A stretch of DNA of 49,264 nucleotides from contig NZ_LMPT01000010.1 in NCBI RefSeq assembly GCF_001424425.1, positions 1-49,264 of the forward strand. Direction: 5' to 3'. Both the position numbers and the translations under genes were made by a program. This stretch comes from Acidovorax sp. Leaf191 (GTDB lineage: Bacteria > Pseudomonadota > Gammaproteobacteria > Burkholderiales > Burkholderiaceae_C). This document shows, one piece after another, positions 14,992-21,999 of the stretch (position 1 is the first letter of the stretch; the number at the start of each line of letters is the position of its first letter). The notes below the pieces were generated by a model, which did not search any database, was not told the origin of the DNA, and saw only the letters and a program-made list of their open reading frames with translations.

Positions 14992-15840
14992 ATGAAGACT
15001 GCCGCCGCCCGCCTGCCCGCCGACCTGCACCGCAGAACCCTGCTGACCACCGCAGGCGCTGCAGCGGTGGCCTGCGCCCTGGCCGGGATGGCCCGGCCAG
15101 CACACGCACAGGTCGCCAACCTCAACGACGCCATCAACAAGGCCGGCCGCCAGCGCATGCTCAGCCAGCGCATGGGCAAGGCCTGGCTGGCCCTGGCGCA
15201 CAAGGTGCAGGAGAACGCCGCACGCCAGGTGCTGGAGCAGTCCGTGGCGCTGTTCGAGCGCCAGCTGGCCGAACTCAAGGCCTACGCGCCCACCCCGGTG
15301 ATCCGCGAGACCTACGGCCAGCTCGACACCGCCTGGGCCGCCCACAAGGCCACGCTGATGGCCGGCACGCCCGCACTGGCCGGCGCCGCCCCCATGCTGC
15401 AGGCCGACGCCAAGGTGCTGGCCCTGGCCCACCTGGGCACCGTGCAGTACGAGGCCGCTTCGGGCAAACCTGTGGGCCACCTGGTCAACGTGGCGGGGCG
15501 CCAGCGCATGCTGAGCCAGCGCATGGCCAAGTTCTACCTGGCGGCGCTGCTGCCAGTGGACGCCGCAGCGGCTGCGTCCGAAATCGCCAAGGCGCGCACC
15601 GAGTTCGTGGCGGCCAACGAGGTGCTGCGCAAGGCACCAGAAGCCAATGACCGCATCCGCCAGGAGCTGCAGCTGGCCGACGGGCAATGGGTGTTCTTCG
15701 ACGCGGCCCTGCAGCGCATGCAGGCCGGCAATGCCACGGGCAACACGGCGAGGCTGGTGTCCGATGTGTTCGTCGCCAGCGAGAACCTGCTGTCCAGCAT
15801 GGACAAGGTGACAGGCCTCTATGCGGCCCTGGCCAACTGA
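14992..15840 (+). CDS. Tat-exported protein with two PilJ/NarX-like P-box modules
   Basis: 282 residues. The N-terminus has a twin-arginine motif HRRTLLT (13-19), a hydrophobic stretch and a cleavage-like RPAHAQ, so it is probably periplasmic. Two copies of a nitrate P-box follow: AINKAGRQRMLSQRM at residues 47-61 and VNVAGRQRMLSQRM at about 165-178. They resemble INKAGSLRMQSYRL of the NarX sensor and the PilJ-type N-terminal domain of chemotaxis transducers. No kinase, HAMP or MCP output follows. It lies between the FAD reductase and the nitrate reductase. It is probably a periplasmic nitrate/nitrite-binding component, but whether it signals, buffers or delivers ligand is unknown. Confidence 0.8.
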   Translation: MKTAAARLPADLHRRTLLTTAGAAAVACALAGMARPAHAQVANLNDAINKAGRQRMLSQRMGKAWLALAHKVQENAARQVLEQSVALFERQLAELKAYAPTPVIRETYGQLDTAWAAHKATLMAGTPALAGAAPMLQADAKVLALAHLGTVQYEAASGKPVGHLVNVAGRQRMLSQRMAKFYLAALLPVDAAAAASEIAKARTEFVAANEVLRKAPEANDRIRQELQLADGQWVFFDAALQRMQAGNATGNTARLVSDVFVASENLLSSMDKVTGLYAALAN

Positions 15841-15888
15841 CAGGCCGCCATCGCCCACCGCCCCACACCATCACCACAAGACCACGGC

Positions 15889-18726
15889 ATGACAGAGACC
15901 CGATCCACCTGCCCCTACTGCGGCGTAGGCTGCGGCGTGATCATCGAGAGCGACGGCCCGCAGATCATCGGTGTGCGCGGCGACCCGCACCATCCCGCCA
16001 ACTTCGGCCGCCTGTGCACCAAGGGCTCCACCCTGCACCTCACGGCCAGCAGCCCCGTCACCCTGCAGACGCGCCTGCTGCAACCGCAGCAGCGCCTGCA
16101 GCGCACCGATACGCCCCAGCCGCTATCCTGGGACGCGGCCCTGGGCCTGGCGGCCGGCCAATTCGCCGACATCATCCAGCAGCACGGCCCCGACGCGGTG
16201 GGCTTCTACGTCAGCGGCCAGTTGCTCACCGAGGACTACTACGTCTTCAACAAGCTGGCCAAGGGCCTGATCGGCACCAACAACATCGACACCAACTCGC
16301 GCCTGTGCATGAGCAGCGCCGTGGCGGGCTACAAGCAGACCCTGGGTGCCGATGCACCACCCGCCTGCTACGACGACGTGAAGCACGCGCAGTGCCTCTT
16401 CATCGTTGGCAGCAACGCGGCCTGGGCGCACCCCATATTGTTCCGCCGCATCGAAGATGCGCGCGCCGCCAACCCCGGCATGAAGGTCATCGTGGCCGAC
16501 CCGCGCCGCACCGACACCGCGGGCATGGCCGACCTGTTCCTGCCGCTGCAACCGGGCAGCGACGTGATGCTGTTCAACGGCATGCTGCACCTGATGCTGC
16601 GCGAGGGCTGGACCGATGCGAAGTACATCGCCGCGCACACCAACGGCTTTGCCGAACTGCAGGCGCTGGTGCGCGAAGCCACACCCGAGCGCGTGGCCGA
16701 GGTGTGCGGCATTTCGGTCGCTGACCTGACCACCGCCGCAAAGTGGTTTGCCACCTCGGCATCGACCCTGAGCCTGTACTGCCAGGGCCTGAACCAGAGC
16801 AGCAGCGGCACGGCCAAGAACGCCACGCTCATCAACCTGCACCTGGCCACCGCGCAGATCGGCAAGCCCGGCGCGGGCCCCTTCAGCCTGACCGGCCAGC
16901 CCAACGCCATGGGCGGGCGCGAGGTGGGAGGCCTGGCCAACCTGCTCAGCGCGCACCGCGACCTGGCCAACCCCCAGCACCGCGCCGAAGTCGCCGCGCT
17001 GTGGGGTGTGGCCGACGTGCCCGCCACACCGGGTAAGACAGCCGTGGAGATGTTCCAGGCCGCCGCCGACGGCGAGATCAAAGCGCTGTGGATCGCCTGC
17101 ACCAACCCCGCGCAAAGCATGCCCGACCAGGCCACCGTGCGCCGCGCCCTGCAGCGCGCCGAGTTCGTGGTGGTGCAGGAAGCCTTTGCCACCGCCGCCA
17201 CCTGCGCGTACGCCGACCTGCTGCTGCCCGCCACCACCTGGGGCGAGAAGACCGGCACGGTGACCAACAGCGAGCGCCGCATCTCGCGCGTGCGAAGCGC
17301 CGTGCCTGCGCCGGGCGAGGCAAGGCACGACTGGGCGATAGCCGTGCAGTTCGCGCAGCAACTCGAGGCGCGGCTGCGCCCCGGTGCGGCCACCCTCTTC
17401 CCCTACACCACCGACCACGCCGACGCAGGCGCTGAACGGGTATGGCAGGAGCACCGCGAGAGCACGCGCGGACGCGACCTGGACATCACCGGCCTGTCGT
17501 GGAGCCTGCTCGAATCGCAAGGCCCCCAGCAGTGGCCGCTGCCGGAGGGCACCACCACCGGCAAGGCCCGCCTGTACGAAGACGGCATCTACCCCACCGC
17601 CGACGGCCGGGCCCGCTTTGCCGCCCACGCCTGGAAGCCCGTGGCCGAGCCGCGCGAGTCGCGCTACCCCTTCAGCCTGACCACCGGCCGCCTGCGCGAC
17701 CAGTGGCACGGCATGACGCGCACCGGCACCCTGGGCCGCCTGTTCGGCCACGTGGCCGAGCCCAGCGTGCAGCTGAACCCGCAGGACATGGAACAGCGCG
17801 CCCTGAAGAACGGCGACCTGGTCTACGTGACGAGCAAGCGCGGCACCATCGTCGTGCCCGTGCAGGGCGACACAACCGTGGGCGTGTCGCAGGCCTTCAT
17901 GGCCATGCACTGGGGCAGCGAGTTCCTGAGCGGCTGCTCATCGACCGGCGAACGGCTGGCAGGCGTCAATGCGCTGACCACCTCGGCCTACTGCCCCACG
18001 TCCAAACAGCCCGAGCTCAAGCACGCAGCCGTCAAGATCCTGAAGGCCGAGCTGCCCTGGACGCTGCTGGCCATGGCCTGGCTGCCTGCCGACACGGCGC
18101 AGGCCACGCGCGAGGCGCTGTCCGCGCTGATGGCGCAGTTTCCGTTTGCCAGCTGCGTGCCCTTCAGCAACAACACGCCGTTGAACGAACCGGGCCGCGA
18201 GCGCGTGGGCGTGCTGCTGCGCGCCGCCGCGCACGAAGCCCCGCCGGACGCGACCATCGAGCACATCGAATCGCTGATGGGCCTGGCCGCCAACGACACA
18301 CAGCGCTACGCCGACAAAAAGCGCGGCCAGCGCCGCGCGGCGCGCCTGGTGCGCCGGCCTGATGCCATGACGCTCGAAGGCATCGTGCTGGCCGGCGACA
18401 CCAGCGCCGAAGGCTGGCTCAAGACCCTGCTGCAGGAAGAACTCCCCGCCCAAAGCTACGGCCGCCTGCTGCTGGTCCCCGGCGCCAAGGCCCCGGTGGC
18501 GGTGCAGTCGCGCGGCAAGACGGTGTGCACCTGCTTCAACGTGACTGACGCCGCCATCACCACCGAACTGGCCCGCTGCCACGGCACCGACGCCGACCGC
18601 CTGGCCCAGCTGCAAGGCGCACTGCGCTGCGGCACCAATTGCGGCTCCTGTCTGCCCGAACTCAAGCGCATGGTCCGCGCCACCGGCCCCCTGGCCCCGA
18701 AACCTTTGGCGCAGGCCACCATATAA
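15889..18726 (+). CDS. nasA: Assimilatory nitrate reductase catalytic subunit with C-terminal BFD domain
   Basis: 945 residues. Cys8, Cys11, Cys15 and Cys43 form the N-terminal [4Fe-4S] site. The Mo-bis-MGD domains follow with DTNSRLCMSSAVAGY, CLFIVGSNAAWAHPI, FSLTGQPNAMGGREVGG and the C-terminal molybdopterin-binding stretch TTGRLRDQWHGMTRTG. The last about 75 residues are a BFD-like [2Fe-2S] domain with CTC at 880-882 and RCGTNCGSC at about 913-921. This layout is that of cytoplasmic assimilatory (NasA) reductases, which convert nitrate to nitrite with electrons from a flavoprotein such as the one encoded two genes upstream. It needs molybdopterin guanine dinucleotide. Confidence 0.94.
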   Translation: MTETRSTCPYCGVGCGVIIESDGPQIIGVRGDPHHPANFGRLCTKGSTLHLTASSPVTLQTRLLQPQQRLQRTDTPQPLSWDAALGLAAGQFADIIQQHGPDAVGFYVSGQLLTEDYYVFNKLAKGLIGTNNIDTNSRLCMSSAVAGYKQTLGADAPPACYDDVKHAQCLFIVGSNAAWAHPILFRRIEDARAANPGMKVIVADPRRTDTAGMADLFLPLQPGSDVMLFNGMLHLMLREGWTDAKYIAAHTNGFAELQALVREATPERVAEVCGISVADLTTAAKWFATSASTLSLYCQGLNQSSSGTAKNATLINLHLATAQIGKPGAGPFSLTGQPNAMGGREVGGLANLLSAHRDLANPQHRAEVAALWGVADVPATPGKTAVEMFQAAADGEIKALWIACTNPAQSMPDQATVRRALQRAEFVVVQEAFATAATCAYADLLLPATTWGEKTGTVTNSERRISRVRSAVPAPGEARHDWAIAVQFAQQLEARLRPGAATLFPYTTDHADAGAERVWQEHRESTRGRDLDITGLSWSLLESQGPQQWPLPEGTTTGKARLYEDGIYPTADGRARFAAHAWKPVAEPRESRYPFSLTTGRLRDQWHGMTRTGTLGRLFGHVAEPSVQLNPQDMEQRALKNGDLVYVTSKRGTIVVPVQGDTTVGVSQAFMAMHWGSEFLSGCSSTGERLAGVNALTTSAYCPTSKQPELKHAAVKILKAELPWTLLAMAWLPADTAQATREALSALMAQFPFASCVPFSNNTPLNEPGRERVGVLLRAAAHEAPPDATIEHIESLMGLAANDTQRYADKKRGQRRAARLVRRPDAMTLEGIVLAGDTSAEGWLKTLLQEELPAQSYGRLLLVPGAKAPVAVQSRGKTVCTCFNVTDAAITTELARCHGTDADRLAQLQGALRCGTNCGSCLPELKRMVRATGPLAPKPLAQATI

Positions 18727-18784
18727 CCAAAAGTTGTCTGGCTTAAAGGAAAATAGCGGCTCAGTTCCCTTCGAACCCCCACAA

Positions 18785-18884
18785 GGACTTGTGCAACAGG
18801 GCTCCAGCTAGGCATTTTCGGCGCAGACAGTACTTGCGTACGGCAAGCCGAAATAACGACGCTGGAGCCCTGTTTCACAAGTCC
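18785..18884 (+). repeat. Large structured hairpin element, copy A
   Basis: Outer arms of 24 bases (18785-18808 and 18861-18884) match at 23 positions and enclose a 52-base core. The core reads TAGGC, an inner arm, GCAGACAGTA, a short apical hairpin, GTACGGCAAG, the complementary inner arm and AACGAC. The inner arms TTTCGGC/GCCGAAA pair perfectly, and GTAC pairs with GTAC at the tip. The element at 31321-31419, read on the minus strand, has the same loop sequences but different and equally complementary stems. There is no T run after the right arm, so it is not a simple terminator. Confidence 0.85.
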
Positions 18885-18899
18885 CGCTAAAAAAATACC

Positions 18900-19823
18900 A
18901 TGGGCATAAGCCAGTACATCAAGGAAATTGGGCGCGGCGCGCGCGGCGCCAAGCCGCTTACGCGCGAGCAGGCCACCGACCTGTTCGGCCAGGTGCTGGA
19001 CGGCCACGCGAGCGACCTGGAGGTCGGCGCCTTCTGCCTGGCCATGCGCATCAAGGGCGAGACGGCCGAGGAGATGTGCGGCTTTCTCGACGCCACGCAC
19101 CAGCGCCTGTCCCTGCTGCCTGCCACCGACCGCCCGCTCATCGTGCTGCCCAGCTACAACGGCGCGCGCAAGCTGCCGGTGCTCACCCCACTGCTGGCCC
19201 TGCTGCTGGCCCGCAAAGGCTTACCCGTGCTGCTGCACGGCATGCGCACCGAGGCGCGCCGCATCCTGGCGTCGGATGTGCTGCTCGCGCTCGACATACC
19301 TGCGCTGACAGCTCCTGAAAAGATAGCAAACGGAACCGTGCGCCACATCCACACCCAGCACCTGCATGCGGGCCTGGCCCGCCTGCTGGCCGTGCGCGAG
19401 GTGGTGGGCCTGCGCAACCCGGGGCACAGCGTGGTCAAGCTGATGAGCCCGTGCGCTGGGCCGTCGGTGGTGGTCACCGCGTACACCCACCCAGAGTACT
19501 TCGAGATGCTGCAGACCACCTTCCGCACGCTGGGCATGACCGCCCTGCTCTCGCGCGGGCTCGAAGGCGAAGTCGCCACCGACCCGCGCCGCACCCCGCG
19601 CTACGACGGCTTCGTCCACGGCACACATGAGTTGCTTGAGGCCCAGCAGCCCGGCACCGCCAGCGAGGTGCCCGGCCTGCCCGCCGAGATCGACGTGGCC
19701 ACCACCGCCGCCTACACCCGCCGCGTGCTGGCGGGCGAGCTGCCCAGTCCGCCTGCCATCGAAAAACAGGTGGAACACATCTTGCACCTAGCGGATCAAA
19801 CAGTCCCGGAGACATCGCCATGA
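18900..19823 (+). CDS. ybiB: YbiB family protein (TrpD2-like, glycosyltransferase family 3 fold)
   Basis: 307 residues, similar throughout to the DNA-binding protein YbiB/TrpD2, a relative of anthranilate phosphoribosyltransferase that lacks that activity. Recognisable parts are LTREQATDLFGQVLDG, EVGAFCLAMRIKGETAEEM, LIVLPSYNGARKLPVLTPL, GLPVLLHGMRTEARRIL and LMSPCAGPSVVVTAYTHPEY. The ATG is preceded by an A run without a clear ribosome site, just after hairpin element A. Residues about 135-145 (ALTAPEKIANG) are encoded by a piece of a palindromic repeat. The stop overlaps the cobA start (ATGA). Why it travels with nitrate genes is not clear. Confidence 0.85.
   Translation: MGISQYIKEIGRGARGAKPLTREQATDLFGQVLDGHASDLEVGAFCLAMRIKGETAEEMCGFLDATHQRLSLLPATDRPLIVLPSYNGARKLPVLTPLLALLLARKGLPVLLHGMRTEARRILASDVLLALDIPALTAPEKIANGTVRHIHTQHLHAGLARLLAVREVVGLRNPGHSVVKLMSPCAGPSVVVTAYTHPEYFEMLQTTFRTLGMTALLSRGLEGEVATDPRRTPRYDGFVHGTHELLEAQQPGTASEVPGLPAEIDVATTAAYTRRVLAGELPSPPAIEKQVEHILHLADQTVPETSP
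19302..19331. repeat. Short palindromic element, copy 2 (partial, inside ybiB)
   Basis: GCGCTGACAGCT followed by CCTGAAAAGATAGCAAACG matches the right half of the element family (GCGCTnnCAGCT, then TTTTnATAGCAAA in intergenic copies). It is in frame and adds about 10 residues to YbiB. Confidence 0.6.
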
Positions 19824-20659
19824 GCCGCCCCACGCCACCCGCCAGTCCCTCCACACCTGCCGCCGCAGTCACCTTGACGCCCCACCTGGGCACCGGCGGC
19901 CGCTGCACCCTGGTCGGCGCCGGCCCGGGAGACCCGGAGCTGCTGACCATCAAGGCCCTGAAGGCCATCCAGGCGGCCACGGTGCTGCTGGTGGACGACC
20001 TGGTCAGCGATGCCATCGTGGCGCACGCCCCACCCACCGCCCGCGTGGTCTACGTGGGCAAGCGCGGCGGCTGCAAGAGCACGCCGCAGGCCTTCATCGA
20101 AAAGCTGATGCTCATGGCCGTGAACGAGGGCGAGAACGTGGTGCGCCTGAAGGGCGGCGACCCCTTCATCTTCGGCCGCGGTGGCGAAGAGGTGGAGCAC
20201 CTGCGTGCCGCGGGCGTGCAGGTCGAGGTCATCAACGGCATCACCTCGGGCCTGGCAGGGCTGACCTCGCTGGGCGTGCCGCTGACCCACCGCGAGCATG
20301 CGCATGGCGTGGTGTTCGTCACCGGGCATGCGAAGCCTGGCGATGCGGGCACCGACTGGCGCCAGCTGGCGGCGACGGCCCGCGACGCCAAGCTCACGCT
20401 CGTGATCTACATGGGCGTGAGCGGCGCGGCCACCATCGAGCAGGAGCTGCTCACCGGCCTGCCCGCCCATACCCCCGTGGCCATCATCCAGCACGCCAGC
20501 CTGCCCCAACAGCGCCACGCCATCACCACGTTGGGCGCCTTGCACGCCACCATCACCCGCGAGGGGCTGGCCAGCCCCTCGGTGATCGTGGTGGGCGATG
20601 TGGTGCGCGGCGTGGCGCTGGCATCGCAGGACCTGCCGATGGCACGCCGCGCGGGCTAG
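19820..20659 (+). CDS. cobA: Uroporphyrinogen-III C-methyltransferase (SUMT)
   Basis: 279 residues. It methylates uroporphyrinogen III at C2 and C7 to precorrin-2, the first step toward siroheme. Family motifs are LVGAGPGDPELLTIKALKAI (about residues 33-52), VVYVGKRGGCK, VVRLKGGDPFIFGRGGEEV, VEVINGITSGLAG and GVPLTHREHAHGVVFVTGH. The start overlaps ybiB by four bases. Here it stands alone, without the CysG dehydrogenase/ferrochelatase half. Siroheme is the cofactor of assimilatory nitrite and sulfite reductases, which explains its place behind nitrate reductase. Confidence 0.94.
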   Translation: MSRPTPPASPSTPAAAVTLTPHLGTGGRCTLVGAGPGDPELLTIKALKAIQAATVLLVDDLVSDAIVAHAPPTARVVYVGKRGGCKSTPQAFIEKLMLMAVNEGENVVRLKGGDPFIFGRGGEEVEHLRAAGVQVEVINGITSGLAGLTSLGVPLTHREHAHGVVFVTGHAKPGDAGTDWRQLAATARDAKLTLVIYMGVSGAATIEQELLTGLPAHTPVAIIQHASLPQQRHAITTLGALHATITREGLASPSVIVVGDVVRGVALASQDLPMARRAG

Positions 20660-20860
20660 CGCCTCAGGTACGGCACGGACTGGCGGCCAGGGCGGGCCGC
20701 CGTGCACTGCCGCGGCGCCAATGCCGACCCACGACCCCCTGTAGGGCCGCGGTGCGTGCGCGGCTTTGCGCCCACGGCTGCGCAGCGTAGCGGGCGGTCA
20801 GCGGCGCCTTGGCTGATGGCCGTTGCGACCCCGCTGCACGCTGGCCCGTCGAATGAACAC
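20660..20860. other. Intergenic region between cobA and the mini-chemoreceptor promoter
   Basis: GC-rich sequence with no credible gene. I see no clear terminator for the long operon upstream, nor a clear NtrC site. Confidence 0.45.
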
Positions 20861-20876
20861 TGGCCCGGCTATTGCT
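20861..20876 (+). promoter_or_regulatory. Sigma-54 promoter of the mini-chemoreceptor gene
   Basis: TGGCCC, five bases, TTGCT has the invariant GG and GC 10 bases apart. The start near 20887 gives a leader of only about 30 bases, with no attenuator, unlike the other two sigma-54 promoters in this cluster. Confidence 0.72.
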
Positions 20877-20915
20877 TGTTGCGGGTATCTGAATGCAACA
20901 AGCACAAGGACCACC

Positions 20916-21629
20916 ATGGCAGCCTACCCCGTCCCCTCTCGCACCGGCATGCCTGCATCGCCCTCCACCCTGCCGGCACCGTCGCCCGCCGCCTCGCGCG
21001 ACACCGACATGTCGCTGGTCAACCTGGCCGCACGCCAGCGCATGCTGTCGCAGCGCATGGTGCTGCAGACCGTGCTGGCCGCCGGTGGCAGCGAGCTGCA
21101 CTTGAAGGCGGCGCGCACCACGCTGACCCTGTTCACCGCCAGCCAGGCCCGCCTGGTCGACACGCCGCGGCACCTGGACGGGGCAGATGCTGAGCGTGTG
21201 CGCAAGGTCTACGGTGCTCCTGGCGGCGTCGGCGCCACCATCGATGCCTTTGCCCGCCAGGTCGGCACCGCGCTGGACCTGACCGAAGCGCGCAGCCCCC
21301 GCGTGGAGGACGCACTGGCCCGGCTGGTGGAAAACACCGATGCCGCACTCGAAGCGCTGAACACCGCCACCACGGTGTTCGACCAGGTGGGCAAGGCCAA
21401 GGCCGAGGTCCTCATGAAAGAGCTGGCCGGCATCGTGGCCTCCATCCAGACGGTGGCGCGGGAGGCCAAGGTGGTGAGCTTCAACGCCCAGGTGATGGCC
21501 GCCCGCGCGGGCCAGCATGGGCGGGAGTTTGCGGTGGTCGCCAATGTGCTGTCGGGCATCACCAACGAAATCGACGGCCTTTCGCTCCAGGCCGTGTCGC
21601 TGGCGGGGCGCAGCCGCAGCGCCGCCTGA
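20916..21629 (+). CDS. Soluble P-box protein fused to a minimal MCP hairpin
   Basis: About 237 residues, with AAGGA 5 bases before the ATG and no signal peptide or membrane segment. Residues 34-48 (LVNLAARQRMLSQRM) are a nitrate P-box almost identical to those of the Tat-exported protein of this cluster. Near the C-terminus (about 185-215) lies VSFNAQVMAARAGQHGREFAVV, the hairpin-tip signature of chemoreceptors, but only about 30 residues flank it on each side. The long coiled-coil, HAMP and methylation helices are missing. I infer a cytosolic nitrate/nitrite sensor that might still touch CheA/CheW-type proteins. It is controlled by its own sigma-54 promoter. Confidence 0.82.
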   Translation: MAAYPVPSRTGMPASPSTLPAPSPAASRDTDMSLVNLAARQRMLSQRMVLQTVLAAGGSELHLKAARTTLTLFTASQARLVDTPRHLDGADAERVRKVYGAPGGVGATIDAFARQVGTALDLTEARSPRVEDALARLVENTDAALEALNTATTVFDQVGKAKAEVLMKELAGIVASIQTVAREAKVVSFNAQVMAARAGQHGREFAVVANVLSGITNEIDGLSLQAVSLAGRSRSAA

Positions 21630-21999
21630 CCGGGGCTCGCTCTGGCCACTCGCCGCAGCGTGGTCCGCTGGCTCGTCGACACGCAAAACGTCGGACGGCG
21701 TTGCGTTGCGTTGCGTTGCGTTGCGTGGTGTGGTGTGGTGTGGTGCGGCGCTGAACACCGCTGCATGGCGAACCCTCGCCCTTGGCTCGGTGCCGTTGCA
21801 TCGTGATCGACATAGCGTCTGTGGGACGCGGCCAACACCCAGACGCGTCCCTAACAGGCGCTTACAAGGCGGGCCCGATACCTCGGCATTTGCGTGCTCT
21901 GCGGACCTATGATTTCCGTAGAAATTGCCTGCCCGGCCACCCGCTGGACTCCCTGATCCGGAGACGCACGGCACCCAACACCCAGCCAGAGAGGATTCC
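21630..21999. other. Intergenic region upstream of the cellulase gene
   Basis: No gene is supported. It contains a double simple-sequence repeat (21701-21745) and presumably the cellulase promoter, which I could not define. Confidence 0.45.
21701..21745 (+). repeat. Simple-sequence repeat: five TTGCG units then four TGGTG units
   Basis: Five perfect copies of TTGCG (21701-21725) run straight into four perfect copies of TGGTG (21726-21745). Tracts of this sort are prone to slippage. It lies about 255 bases upstream of the cellulase start codon. Confidence 0.95.

Noticed and set aside
16123..17910. Minus-strand open frame of 595 codons opposite nasA
   Set aside because: It is an antisense shadow of the nitrate reductase gene; no signature motifs are present.
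18785..18884. Interpretation of hairpin element A as a rho-independent terminator of the nas operon
   Set aside because: There is no T run after the right arm, the loop is 52 bases with its own conserved structure, and the second copy follows a separate genuine terminator.
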